The position numbers were made by a program, and so were the translations under genes. From the NCBI GenBank assembly GCA_028583415.1, contig CM053266.1:665816-729815 (forward strand): DNA of 64,000 nucleotides, read 5' to 3'. This document shows positions 44,501-56,211 of this stretch, one piece after another; the stretch's first letter is position 1; each line of letters starts with the position of its first letter. This DNA is from Protea cynaroides (lineage: Eukaryota; Streptophyta; Magnoliopsida; Proteales; Proteaceae). The notes below the pieces were generated by a model, which saw only the letters and a program-made list of their open reading frames with translations, made no database searches and was not told the origin of the DNA.

Positions 44501-44760
44501 TGGAGATCCATATCAAAGGTATTGACCACGGAATCACTGGATTAGATAGAATGTTTAACTATTGAAGTAGTGCCAGCCTAGTTCACTAGTTGGAAGGTAC
44601 AATGTAGCCAAAGCTGGGATAATTATTATATGAAGGTAACCTGGCAAAGACAAAACGTGGAGAAGATTGCACAGGAGGAAGAAGATGCAATGCGGAAATA
44701 GAATTCCCACCTATTGAATCTGAAGTAAATCAAAATTTTGAGGACAAAATTTATTTTAAG
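41581..44760 (+). pseudogene. Element C pol, heavily decayed, RT active site lost
   Basis: Fragments in order. Protease end: DFNVILGIDWLSQY near 41627. RT: LCIDYRKLNKLTIKN near 42127, SIMTFGLTNA near 42335. At the catalytic site FIDD of A and B the sequence encodes FIVV (near 42430), so both Asp residues are Val. RNase H pieces are near 42880-43080. Integrase: IVDRLMKIAHSIAIRP near 43765 and SVRGLCLISKFW near 43893, where the Asp of SDRD is Val. Chromodomain trace is near 44630-44710. Stops and frame changes occur every few dozen codons. Confidence 0.85.
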
Positions 44761-44843
44761 GATGGTGGAGTTGTAAGATCCGTACGTTCAAATTTTGAGG
44801 ATGAAATTTCTTTTAAGGGTGGTGGAGTTGTAAGACCTGCACG
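44730..44843 (+). repeat. 57-bp tandem duplication across the polypurine tract and LTR start
   Basis: 44730-44786 and 44787-44843 are near-identical. Each holds TTTTGAGGA, a purine-rich GGTGGTGGAGT-type tract and TGTAAGAxC. The first copy therefore leaves a 15-base stub of LTR start inside the element. It looks like a replication or reverse-transcription slip at plus-strand priming. Confidence 0.88.
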
Positions 44844-47120
44844 CCACGAACCCGGTCTAACCTTACATTTTATGTCGTGACCCGTCTACATATCATGGTT
44901 GAGCCAAGTGGACCAAGTGTGTGAAGAAAAACCAAGACCCAATATGAAAATTTACTCAAAAATAGTCAAAATGAGGGTAGGGTCGCATGCCTAAACAGGC
45001 AGGTCCGACCCCCCATCGACCCGTGACCAGGGGTCGCAGGGGGTCTCGAATTGTCCGACCCCCCATCGACCCCCAATAATCGGTAAAAACAGCATGAACC
45101 AAAAATTAAGCAACTTTCCTAATTTCAATTGGAACCTTTCCTAAACTTAATGGGAGTTATTTTGGGAGATTTTACTCTATAAATAGGACGTCCCTAAGCC
45201 TCTTTCACTCCTTTTACAATCCTAATTGGATTGAGAGAAAGAGAAGAGAAGGAAGAGAAGGAGAAGAGAAGGAAAGTGAAGAAGAAGACCAAAGAGAAGG
45301 GATTCAGAGGAAGAAGCATACTTCTCAGGTATGGATACTATTTCCATTAATTTCTAAAGACCTTACTGTAGATAATGAAGAAGGTATGATCTAAGAGAAA
45401 CCCAAATCATCCATCCATGGTTAGGTTTCAATGGAAACCATGGAGGAGATCATTGAAACCATGTTGGTGAATAAAGAATAGTTCTGCACCATAGAACATG
45501 TATGGAATGGACTATAGAAGGATGCCATAGGACCCAAACATGAAAGAATGAATGAAATTTGATATTCTCGACTCAAACCAGGGGGGGTCGCACCTAGGGT
45601 CGATGGAACATCCGACTATAGCATCGACCCCCAGTATTCGGGAAGTCTAGAATAGGGGTGGTCGCACCCAGGGTCGATGGAACCTTCGACCCTGGCATCG
45701 ACCCTACTACAGGGGGTCGCAGTATACTGCTACCCTAGCATCGATCCGTCCTGCCACCCCTAGTTAATAGCAAGTTGGAAAAATTGGGATAAAGTCTAAC
45801 TAAATTCTATTGACTTTGTTAGGTCTTCTAGCAATATAATATCAATATAAAGGTGATTCTTAAAGCTTGAAAGAGGATCTACTAGCAAGATAAGGTGAGG
45901 AAACAAGACCTAAACTAATTGGTTAATAACAAACTATTTTTATTTCTTGAGTCCAATGCTATGCTTGATTCTATGCGAACATGCTTGTAATGTGCATTCA
46001 ACATGTCATCCAATATTTCTATTTATTGTTCATGCATATTTACTTTATTATTTATAACATGATAATGACCATGATGATTAGGAATAGGCATGTGAATGTA
46101 TGTGTGTGGTTGGTGTGTGCTTGATGCAAGCGAGTATCAGGGGGAGTGTCATAGGCCGGGCCTCAACACTCTAGCTCTATCTCTAACTCAAGTCTTGTGC
46201 ATTAGCATCGTCGTATCGCCATTACTTTAGTAGAACTATTATGACGTAGAGTATCAGGGGAGGTGGTCTCCGTCCTTGTAGTCTTTGACTCTACCGGGGT
46301 GCCTTAGCTCTATCTCTATGGGCGCTCTAAGGGATGCTGGGGTGAGGCCTTGGATACACTGTTTGGCATTAGGATTGGTTAGTTGCGAGTCTAGTTTGCA
46401 AGCCCTCACCAGCAGGGGCTTACGTGTTGGTATGGCACTGTACAATAATAAACGTTAACCATTGTTGTACAATATTCATGGTAGGGTGGATGGGGACGAC
46501 AATAAACCTTAACCTTTGCGTGGGCTTCCACACCCTGTGTATAAAGGAGGGGTCAATAAACATTAACCTTTGACCTCCAACCCTTTCTATTGCACATTGT
46601 AAACTATAAACCAGACCACAGATATGAATTGATCGCATGCATATGATTGTTGCATTGTTTTGTTTTCTCACTCAGCTCAAGTTGGAGAGTTGACCCTCGT
46701 GCGCACAATTCATTTAGTTTCTGATGTTGCAGGTATTATGATTGAAAATTATGTCAACACGCCAACATATGAACATGTGGCGGCCATGGTGAGCAAGCTG
46801 TGGAGGACGAAGATGGTTCATTAAGCGAGCGTTTCAGCGGTGGATATGTTTAGTGTTTAGTTTTGGTATTTGAATATTGTAATATGTATTAAATTATGTT
46901 TTGATTACTTAGAAATAAATGGAATATTAATTATTTATCATGATTAGACCTCAGTTCATTATTTGTAACACTTCCTCTATTTACTTTATTACCTTTGATT
47001 AATGTGGAATGTGTTTTGGTTTATCGTTTGTGGGATAGCCTATTTGAGATCCTAGTTGAACCGTTGGTTTATTGACGGTTCATCACACCGTTCCGAATGG
47101 TGCGGAATTGGGGTGTGACA
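44829..47120 (+). repeat. Element C 3' LTR
   Basis: TGTAAGACCT to GGGGTGTGACA, with the same parts as the 5' LTR: GGTCG clusters 44980-45075 and 45585-45770, TATA near 45177, donor near 45329, core near 46310-46440. Confidence 0.94.
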
Positions 47121-47775
47121 TGGAGTCCTAGATAGAGGCAGAGAAGAAGAAGAGGAAAAAGGATCTGGCCATGGCTTTAAAAAAACACCGTGTCGAATTA
47201 GAGGAAGTAAGGGCTGGCATCCCGACACTAGTTAGTATGGCGGTTGGCGAATTCAAGAAGTCGCAGGACTTGGAGGCGTATGTCACGTGGGCCCCTAAAA
47301 TGGCTGACTTTTTCCTTGGCTTCGGGGCCAAGCACTTCTTGGACGGGGCAAAGAGCCTTCGAGATTTTATGTTGGAGAAGCTGAAGATAGACACCGACTT
47401 CTTGGGCTATTCCCTTCCTCCGAACAAACTGACGATGATGGGGAGGATGTTGAGGAGGATGTCTCAAGAGATAGCAAGGGGGAAGAGGAAGAGAACGAGG
47501 AAATCATGTTAGATGAAAGTGCAGTGAGGGAGACTATGGGCGACGAGGTAGGTGCAGGGGACGTTGCTTGCAAGGGTCAAGAAGGTGGATGTGAGCCTGT
47601 TGGGGAAACCACAGAAGAAATGAGATCAGCTACCCAACAAGTCCAGCCAGACCAGACCATTGAAGTGGAGCCCATCATTGCCATCTTACCGTGTGACCCT
47701 GTCCCGTCACTTGCCTTGCCAGAATCAGACACTCCGCCAGACCAAGCCATTCAAGTAAGGCAGCAAGATCCTTGA
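47121..47775 (+). pseudogene. Element G antisense gene, segment 4 (C terminus)
   Basis: Resumes the coiled coil (EAEKKKRKKDLAMALKKHRVE), then VGEFKKSQDLEAYVTWAPK and LRDFMLEKLKIDTDFLGY, the usual C-terminal block of this family (compare an FKxSPEFE...YxxGF pattern). Near 47410 the frame changes to an acidic tail (SEQTDDDGEDVEEDV) that ends at 47775. An AT-rich stretch with AATATAATGAA near 47874 may be its polyadenylation region. Confidence 0.65.
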
Positions 47776-48590
47776 AGCTTTTTCATAGTTGTCTTTTCTG
47801 TATCTGCCTTTTCTCTATTTTGTAAGCCTGAAATGTAATGTATATCTTTTCCTTATACTGTACTAAAATGTTTCAATATAATGAATTGTTATGCATTTTC
47901 CATGTGTGCCACATTGTCTTTGTTCCCTTTGTGTTTGTCTTTGAGTCACGACTTGACAATATGTGTTTTCTTGTCGTCGTAGGTTTATAATAGGAAAAAA
48001 CTCTCCTCACTTGAAAAGCTACGCGTTGATTTCAATAGAGTGAGACAGACTTGCCGTGTATGTCGGGAGTTTAGAAAATAAGCTCAACTCGCTCCACATC
48101 AAGCGATATTCTTATGATGCCACATATTGTAGGGTGAGAAAAGCTTTGACCGAGACATAGAAGCAGCAAGAGGAGTCTTGAGGGAAGGACATATGCATAC
48201 TGCGAAGTAAGTTAGCCCAATCAGATGGCCAAGTTAGAATATTCATAATCTGTACATGGAGGGTTACAAGGAGCTCACTTGATTGAGAAGTAAAGTCATT
48301 GAATTATAGGAAGAGAATGTTACAAATCGCTGTCTAAAGGCTACTGTTGAGGCGAGGATGATTCAACTGGCAGAGAAGCTTACTAAGGCTAAAGAGAAGC
48401 TTGTCGAGTTGATGGGTGGCAAGAGAAGCAAGAAGAGATATTACCGAACGGTGCATCATCAATACAAGAGATTTATAACACCATGTCGCAACAGAGTATG
48501 GAAGCCTGATACCAGGTAGTGTTAGAGGCAAAGAAACTGCTTGAGAATGTCGAACGGTTGAGGGAGCCTCCTCCTAAGTTGACGTGAAGT
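47776..48590 (+). other. Element G spacer with possible second coiled-coil ORF
   Basis: From about 48320 the plus strand reads LKATVEARMIQLAEKLTKAKEKLVELMGGKRSKK in pieces, charged and heptad-like, with stops on both sides. It may be a decayed second accessory ORF or an extension of the antisense gene. 47880-48300 shows nothing firm. Confidence 0.3.
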
Positions 48591-49100
48591 GCCTCTGTGT
48601 AGAGAGTTTTTCTTTTTGTGTTATCTTTTGTTTGCTATCCTATCCTTGCCCTCGAGTTCTTAGCAGTTGGGGATTGTCCCCTGCTAAGAAGTATGCATCT
48701 TAATGTATCTATTAAGAAGTAAGAATAATGAAATTTTGGTGTGTGAGTTCTTTTATTTTTGCCTAAATTATGGACTTGAGAGTGTTTCCCTCTTTGCGAG
48801 TTCATAGATAGTTGCATTAGTGTGTGAAATGGGATCTATGTAAGGATGTCCCTGGCCGACAGAGCCTATGTCGCTCATCTGGGGCACTGATTGCAACTTG
48901 GTTAGTTGTGTGGATGCATGGGCCAGAAAGGCAGGCTGTCTAGAATTATGTTAAGTCGCACTAGGTACACATTGTGGTTTGTGCATAGGTATTCCATAAA
49001 GTGATGCATGTTTGACTTGTGTCGAATTGTTACATTAGATCCAGTTAGGCAAAAAGAGTTTGTAATGCAAAGACAATTTCAGTGAAGGAAAGTGAATAAA
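48591..49100. other. Element G non-coding spacer
   Basis: No domain, repeat or splice signal seen. It lies between the convergent 3' ends of the plus-strand accessory gene and minus-strand pol. Confidence 0.4.
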
Positions 49101-49711
49101 GCCTATAACATAATTGGTAGAATTTTCATAAATTCTTCGAATGCCATGGCTTCTCGATATATTTTCATTTCATCGTTTTGAGATAATAGGTACCCGACCT
49201 TGTGATATGGATTATTCTATATGGTCCCTCCTAGTTAGGAATTAACTTGCCTTGCTGCTTGGGTTTTGAAACTGTGGTGCGGCGAAGAACTAAGTCGCTG
49301 ACCTTGAAGTTCTGAACTCGCACATGTTAGTTGTAATACATAGCCACCATTTGCTGGTGGGCCAATATTTTGAGGCACGCGTTATCGCAAGTTTCTTCCA
49401 CCAAGTCTAGATTGGCTCTTAGGTCCTCGTCATTTTGTGTCTCATCATAATTGACGATTTGGATTGTAACAGGAGTTGCCTCAACTGGTATGACTGCCTC
49501 TGCCTCATATACCAACATGAAAGGCATCTCCCCAATTGGAGTTCTACTCGTTGTCCTATAAAACTAAAGTGCTTGGTAATTCATCAGCCCACTTTCCCTT
49601 AGCTAGCCCAAGTCGTCGAGTGATACTGTGAGATATGGTCTTGTTGGTTGCTTTGACTTGACCTACGGCCTTTGGGTGGTAAACTGTTGCAAAGCACTGT
49701 TGGATATTGAC
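49101..49711 (-). pseudogene. Element G integrase C terminus (Tat-like)
   Basis: On the minus strand: VYHPKAVGQVKATNKT (catalytic Glu position changed in QVEATN context to QVKATN), GLAKGKWADELP, then MPFMLVYEAEAVIPVE, the DLVEETCDNACLKILAHQQ helix, a GPY/F-type EGPYRI near 49205 and KPWHSKNL near 49145, which is the usual end of Tat-lineage pol. Several stops are present. It is interrupted at 49712 by LTR D. Confidence 0.75.
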
Positions 49712-52095
49712 TGTCACACCCCAGTTCTGAACCAACCAGAATGGTGTGATGAACCGTCTATGATCCAATGGTTCAACCAGGATTTCGAATAGGCTATACC
49801 CACAATGCTAAACCAAAACACATTCCACATTAATCAGAGATAATAAAGTAAATAGCGGAAGTCTTACAGATAATGAACTGAGGTCTAGTCATGATAAATA
49901 ATTAATATTCCATTTATCTCCAAGTAATCAAAACATAATTTAATACATATTACAAATATCCAAATACGAAAGTTAAACACTAAGCATATCCATAGTTGAA
50001 ATGCTAGCTTGATGAGTCATATTCATCCTCTACAGCTTGCTCATCCATACCCGTCACCTATTCATATATTGGCGTGTCGACATAATCTTCAACCGTAATA
50101 CTTGCAACATCAGAAACTAAAAGAATTACGCGCGCGAGGGTCAACTCTCCAACTTGAGCTCAGTGAGTAAACAAAACAATGCAACAAACATATGCATGCA
50201 TTCAATTCATATCTTTGGTCTGGTTCATAAGTTTGCAATGTGCAATAGAAAGGATTGGTGGCCGCTGCACCTCTATACACGAGTGTGTGAAGCCATCCAA
50301 AGGATCAAACACCAATGCTGTCCCACATGCACCCACCATGGAATAGGGATAGAGCTAAAGTGCTTAGGACCGCATCGCATCACACTTCCCCTGATGCCCT
50401 ATCCATACCAACACGTAAGCCCCTATTGGCAAGGGCTTACAAATTGGGCTCGCAACTAACAAATCCTAATGTCAAACAGTGTATCCAAGGCCTCACCCCA
50501 GCATCCCTCAATACGTTCATAGAGATAGAGCTAAGGCCCCCCGGCAGAGTCAGAGACTACATGGTCCAAGACCACCTCCCCTGATGCCCTACGACGTAAT
50601 AGTTCTGCTAAGGTAATGGTGATACGACGATGCTAGTAGACAAGACTTGAGTAGAGATAGAGCTAGAGTCTGGTGACCAGGATGAACCATAGTGTCACGT
50701 CCTCCCCCTGATGCTCCACTCGCATCAAGTACACTAACCACACACATACATCACATGCCTATTCCTAGCATCATCATCATCATCATCATGTTATAATAAA
50801 AGAAATTAAATATGCATGAACAATAATAATAGGAATATTGGATGACATGTGATATGTACATTACAATCATACAATCATACATGGTATTGGACTCAATAAA
50901 CAAAAATAGTTTAGTAGTAGCCAATTAGTTTAGGTCTTGTTCCCTCACCTTTGATCGCTAGTAGATCCTCGTTTAAGATTTATAATTCACTTTTAAATCA
51001 TTGGAAAAACTTAACAAGTCGATAGATTCTAATTAGAATTAATTCCAATATGTTTAGACTAACAGAAACTGAGGGGTCGCAAGTGGGGTAGCACCTGGGG
51101 TCTCAGTTTCTGCGACCACACGGCGTAGGATCGCAAGGTAGGGTAGCACCTGGGGTCTCAGTTTCTGTGACACTAGGGTGTGGGGTCGCAGGTAGGGTCA
51201 GACATACTACAACCCTACGTGCGACCACACCCTCCCTGGAAACTTCCCGAGGGCATGTGGTGGAACGTGTGGGTCTCGTGGGGTCGAACATCATGCGACC
51301 CTACGTGCGAACACACGTTTCATGGTCGACCTTTCACTCTTAAGTCCATTCTTTCATGTTTGAATCCTTTGGCTTATCTTCATGGTCCTTCCTATGATTG
51401 TTCTATGGCTCAAAACTAAAATTTTTTACACTATCCATTGTCCACAATGATTTCCTCCATGGATTCTCTTGGAATTTGTCCATGGATGGATGATTTGGGT
51501 TTCTCCTAATCTTATCTTCCTCATGAACTATTCTAGGCTCTTAAATAAATCATGGGAATTAGGTTCATACCTTAGGTTTGCTGAAGATTCAGAGTTTTCT
51601 CTGAATTTCCTCCTCCTTGGTCTTCTTCTTCAATTCTCCTTCTCTTCTCCTTCTCTTCCTTCTCTTCTCTTTCTCTCTCTTTCAATTAAAGTTCTAAAGG
51701 AGTGAAAGAGGCTAAGAGACATCCTATTTATAGAGGAAAACCCTCCATAATAAGCCCCAACGAGTTTAGGAAAGAACCCCCTTCGGATTAGGAAGGTTTC
51801 GTAAATTCGGTTTCTGGCTGTTTCCGTGGGGTCGCAGGTAGGGTTGCAGAATCCGTGACCCTACGTTTTTAACATGTGCGACCCCACGACCAAAAGTCAT
51901 GGGTTGGACTCTTTTGAGGTGGGGTTGGTCACACCTGTTTAGGCATGTGACAACACACTCATATTTGACTATTTTTGAGTTAAATTTCATATCTGGTCTT
52001 GTGGTTTCTTCACGCACTTGGTCCACTTGGCTCGACTATGATAGGTAGACCTGGTACATGGTGGTAAGATTGGTTAGTTCGATACAGGTCTTACA
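49712..52095 (-). mobile_element. Solo LTR D of the Tekay-like family
   Basis: Minus-strand start TGTAAGACCTG, end GGGGTGTGACA, 2384 bp. Flanks TTGAC (49707-49711) and TTGAA (52096-52100) match at four of five bases. Taking out the LTR and one flank restores the integrase reading frame of element G across the site. It has GGTCG clusters (51060-51310 and 51826-51945), TATA (51732-51725), donor (51571|51570), the conserved core near 50400-50560, and a micro-ORF trace near 50110-49990 (VEDYVDTPIYE, stop) without the Cys tail. Confidence 0.85.
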
Positions 52096-52244
52096 TTGAA
52101 GCCTTTGAGGAATGCTTTGTACTATTTGTTGTCGAATTGTGGTCCATTATCTGTCACAATGGCTTGAGGACTGCAATATCTGTATATTATGTTGTTCCTG
52201 GAAAAGGCTTCAACCTTGTCCGTGTCGATTTTTATGACAGCTTC
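52096..52244 (-). pseudogene. Element G integrase core fragment
   Basis: On the minus strand: IVTDNGPQFDNK, holding the second catalytic Asp of the integrase core, preceded by a degenerate helix. It is cut at 52245 by element E; the upstream part of pol is out of the window. Confidence 0.7.
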
Positions 52245-52379
52245 TGTAAGACCCGCACTCTACTAACCCAGTTTAATAGTGTCGTGCCAGGTATTCCCAT
52301 CATAGTTGGACCAAGTGGACTGATCGTGTAATGATGGATCACAAACCAGGTATAAAAATCAACTCAACACCCAAAACTA

Positions 52380-52765
52380 TATGCATATGGTCGCATACCT
52401 GGGTAGGTAAGAGACCATATGGAAATAAACAATGGTCACTAATCAATGACCCTATGGTCGATGATTTTGACCCTACGGTCGACGGGTTCTGTGATCGTAG
52501 CCATCGACCTTGAAACACCAGATCAGACTCCAAGTTTTGAAAACTTTCCTAAACTAAGGGATTTATTTCCTAATTAAAAGATGACTTCATATGGAGAGTT
52601 TTCCTCTATGTAAAGGATGTCCCTCAATTTTTTCACTCTTTTAGAACATTAGTAAACCCTAGAGAAAGAGAAGGGAAGAGAAGGAAGAGAATGAAAAGAA
52701 GAAAAGGCTAAGGAGAGGATTTTGCTGAGAAGAGATTGACTCTCTATCATAGGCAAAGGTATAAA
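52380..52765 (+). promoter_or_regulatory. Element E LTR promoter, leader and splice donor
   Basis: Motifs ATGGTCGCA, ACGGTCGAC and GTCGATG (52388-52510), a TATA variant (TATGTAAA, 52607-52614), a GA-rich leader and a donor GCAAAG|GTATAA (52758|52759). A second motif cluster, with CGACCATAGG and ATATGGTCGCAG, is at 53005-53180. Confidence 0.5.
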
Positions 52766-53569
52766 CCTAATCTCTGGAGATGTAAACTCTAAGGAATAAA
52801 ACTTCTATGGAGGTTAGGAGATATCAACCTAATATGATCTATGTGATTCCTTGAGAAAATCTCAAGGATAACCATGAGGGATGAGTTTGATGAATATGGT
52901 TGATAAGAAATTACTAATGATGGCCATAGGATGACCTTAGGATAAACCCAATTGAAGAGTAGAGGAATTGACCCTGGAAGAACTCGAATTGTATGTAGTT
53001 TGTGACCAAAAATCTCAAGGTCGCAGCTACAGTCGACCATAGCATGACCAGCCTGATCAGAGGATCGACCATAGGCATTCAAAAAGATTCAGGAATCATA
53101 TGGTCGCAGCTACGGTCGCACCATATGCGACTATAGGGTATCGATCATAGGCAGTAAGGTCGATACAGTATGAGACCATAGGACCAATCAGACACCTATC
53201 AGTGCTCTATTTTTATTTTTGACTACTGTAACATGTCACATATGATTCCTAACTTAATTCATATAAATTTTAGGTTGTTAAATTGATTGAAAGAGAACTG
53301 CAAGGTTTAGAAGGAGATCGAGTACTGTCAACAGGTGAGGGAACAAGACCTAAATTAATTGGATAATAACGAACTGCTTCATTTTTATTGAGTCCAATGC
53401 CATGATGGATTCTATGCGTGTATGTTTGTAATGTACATCTCACATATCATCCAATATTCCTGCTATTACTGCTCATGCATATGTAATTCTGTTTATTTAT
53501 AACATGATGATGATGATGATGGTAGGAATTGGCATGTGATTGTAAGTGTGTAGTTGGTGTGTTGGATGC

Positions 53570-53895
53570 GAGTAGAGCATCAGGGGAAGACATGGCACGG
53601 TGGTCTCTGACCTCATCACCAGACTCTAGCTCTATCTCTACTCAAGTCTTGCCCACTAACATCGTTGTATCACCATTACCTTAGCAGAACTATTACGTCA
53701 TAGGGCATTAGGGGAGGTGGTCTTGGACCGTGTGGTCTCTGACTCTGTCGGGGGGCCTTAGCTCTATCTCTATGGATGTATTGAGGGATGCTGGGGTGAG
53801 ACCTTGGATACACTATTTGGCATTAGGATTAGTTAGTTGCGAGCCTAGTTTGCAAGCCCTCATCAATAAGGGCTTACGTGTTGGTATGGGCAGGG
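53570..53895 (+). repeat. Element E LTR modules and conserved core
   Basis: AGCATCAGGGGAAG...TAGCTCTATCTCTA modules and the core with the AAGCCC/GGGCTT hairpin (arms near 53851 and 53867). The loop differs from B, while both arms are kept. Confidence 0.65.
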
Positions 53896-54185
53896 CATTA
53901 GGCGAAGTGTTGGCAATGTTTGATCCAGACACTTTAGCTCTATCTCTATTCCATAGTGGGTGCATGTGGGACGACAATGGTGTTTGATCCATTGGGAGGA
54001 TTTACACACTCATGTATAGAGATGCGGGGGCCACCAAACCTTTCTATGGCACATTGTAAACTTAAAAACCAGGGAAAGATATGAATTGAATGCATGCATA
54101 TATTTGTCATATTATTTTGTTTGTTCTATGAGCCGTAATATGTGCTCACCCTTTCGACTTCAAATATTTTTAGTTGATGATGCAG

Positions 54186-54307
54186 GTCTTATTGTTGAAG
54201 ATTATGTAAATGTGCCGATGTATGGACACATCACCACCATGGACTTAGAAGCTGTTGAAGATACGCATGATTCATCATGCGAGTGCAACCAGTGCATATT
54301 CGATTAG
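54186..54307 (+). CDS. LTR micro-ORF (E 5' LTR)
   Basis: Acceptor GATGATGCAG (ending 54185) followed by a frame with VEDYVNVPMYGHITTM and the C terminus DSSCECNQCIFD, TAG at 54305-54307. The ATG found in B is ATT here; the first in-frame ATG is that of PMYG. The frame is also open upstream to 54086. The tail is kept although this LTR is well diverged from A and B. Confidence 0.45.
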
Positions 54308-54506
54308 TTTAGCTATATTTGATTATTGGAACATGTAATGGATTAATTATTTTTATGTCTTGAGTTTTGGAGATAATCAGATTAATTATTTATTATCATT
54401 GTTAGACACTCAGTTCATTATCTGTACTTTACGAAGCATAAACCCTCGTCTTGCTTCTGGCAAAGCTTCTACTTTGCTTGCTTAAGACTTCTGCTTATTC
54501 GGTTAC

Positions 54507-55696
54507 TGATGAACACATTTTATGTGTGAATTTAGGGCATAAAATGTACATCTCTTATTCTATTTATGATGCTTTTCGGGTAGTTAATGTTGATTTTATC
54601 TTTGTTGGGTATAGGTGAAAGAATGGAGAAATTTGAGCTTGAAAAGATCATTTTATGAATTTTTGGTGATCCTGTCTAGTTAACTCACCTAGTCAACTTA
54701 GCAGTCGGGCATAAGATGAATTTTATGTGGAGAGCCACAAATTTTGTGTATAAGATCAGCCTTGGACCAAGTCAAAGAGTTGCCTAATCTCATGTGAAAG
54801 ATTCTATTCTCTTGAGAAAATATTCCTTAGTTATTTGGAATCAAATTTACAAGATTGGCATGGCATGGAAGAATGGAAAGCTCCAACCGATTATGGAAGT
54901 TTTTAAGAAGAGATAATGATGTTAAAGATATGATGAGTTGGTGCAAGATTTTTTCTACTCAAGAATCGTCCACATACAATGAACCTACAATATTGGAATT
55001 TGATTACCAAAATTATCTCCACAAAATCTCTTGTAATCCAATTGTAAAGATTGATTGTGATCTTTACTCACTTGTATATATATGTGATGCTCAACAATTT
55101 AAAAACCATCCAAGAATTATATTATGAGTTTTTTTTCTTAGTTTTGAGAATTTATGAGAGAGTTTGAGATTCATAGTTTTTTTCTTTTCAAGTTGTGTTC
55201 TTCTTGCTTAAGTTTATTTTTATTTATTTATTTATTTATTTTTAGCTTTAATTTCAGATTTAGAACTCTATAGTAGGGTAGATAAATATAGGTTGTACCC
55301 CATTACTAATTTAATTTATGGGAGAAGGCTCCCTTTGTAATCGTTTGCACATCGTCTTGGAGTGACAACAAGACGACGAGCAATGACAGAGAAATCTTCT
55401 ATCGAGATAAGTTTTTCTTACATTCTTTTACTTTTAATTTCGTTTCTTTCATGCAATAAATCTGTGTTACTTTATGGTTAGTGGTTTCGTAAATTTTCGT
55501 ACCGTTATGAATGGTTATTATTGTTTTTATTGCTTGATTAATTTTTATTTAAAGTGATTAGGGTGTTAATTCAATCATATCCCTTTGGTACGCTTTGCCT
55601 TATTTGAGTTAGGATAATAACGATTCCTCCCTGAGATCGACCCGTTACAGCACGATACCGTGCACTTGCGGTTACATACTTATCTAATTCACATCA
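54507..55696 (+). repeat. Element F 5' LTR
   Basis: Starts TGATGAACAC, ends TTCACATCA. Compared with the 3' LTR it has a longer stretch near 55355-55385. An open frame at 54855-55127 is closed by a stop in the 3' LTR copy. Confidence 0.93.
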
Positions 55697-55702
55697 AGTT
55701 TT

Positions 55703-55716
55703 TGGCGCCGTTGCCG
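55703..55716 (+). promoter_or_regulatory. Element F primer binding site (tRNA-Asp type)
   Basis: TGGCGCCGTTGCCG follows the LTR by six bases and is the usual Athila primer site, complementary to tRNA-Asp. Confidence 0.85.
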
Positions 55717-56211
55717 AGGAGGCAAGCCGTTATTTTTCCTATTTTAAATAGTTCAAAGTGATTTTAAAAAAAATGCAAAATTTTTTTTTTTGAGTTCAAA
55801 GTGATTTAAAAAAAATCCAAAAAAGGGAAAAGAAAAATGCAAAAATTTTACATTGTTTTTATGCCTTTCTTTGCACCTCCGATCCATTAGGTTGGAACAG
55901 TACAATCGACGGTCCAATCCTGACCATGATATGGTGTTAAGGGATGCTGGCTATCGAATTATCAAGAGGAATAACGACCAATAGCTTCGGCTGTAACGGT
56001 GTTGTTTCTCAAGGTGATTGCGGATATGACCAGTCTCTAAGCCATTGATCGTCAGGAGGTTTGCATTGACCCCGATTCGAAAAAATCCAGCTTTTCGCAT
56101 CGAATTTAGAGGAAAAAGAAAGAGAAAATTTTATCATTTGAAAAAGTTTTGTGCATGAGTGTATGGACTCGTGATTCTAGCAATCGTCTAGTAAAAGTCC
56201 CATCATTTACA
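55717..56211 (+). other. Element F untranslated leader
   Basis: AT-rich sequence with two direct copies of AGTTCAAAGTGATTT (about 55750 and 55794). No coding similarity. Confidence 0.5.

Larger units (their letters stand above)
36845..47120 (+). mobile_element. Element C, decayed Tekay-like element with complete ends
   Basis: LTRs 36845-39156 and 44829-47120, perfect duplication TGGAG (36840-36844, 47121-47125), Met primer site, and heavily eroded gag-pol. The LTRs match each other in the mid-90s percent by eye, far better than the coding part matches a functional pol. No antisense gene or internal GGTCG cluster is seen. Confidence 0.93.
4802..52244 (-). mobile_element. Element G, Tat-like gypsy retrotransposon, host of five insertions
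   Basis: The visible parts are a 3' LTR (4802-5254), a plus-strand accessory gene related to the putative gypsy type transposon family (PF04195-like) and the 3' half of integrase on the minus strand. An antisense accessory ORF between pol and the 3' LTR is a known arrangement in Tat-lineage elements. It is interrupted by B (7764-31666), I (31812-36415), C (36845-47120) and D (49712-52095), and is cut at 52245 by E. The remainder of pol, gag and the 5' LTR lie beyond the window. Confidence 0.7.

Noticed and set aside
54855..55127. 90-codon open frame in the 5' LTR of element F
   Set aside because: The matching place in the 3' LTR (near 62910) has a stop early in the frame and there is no known similarity.
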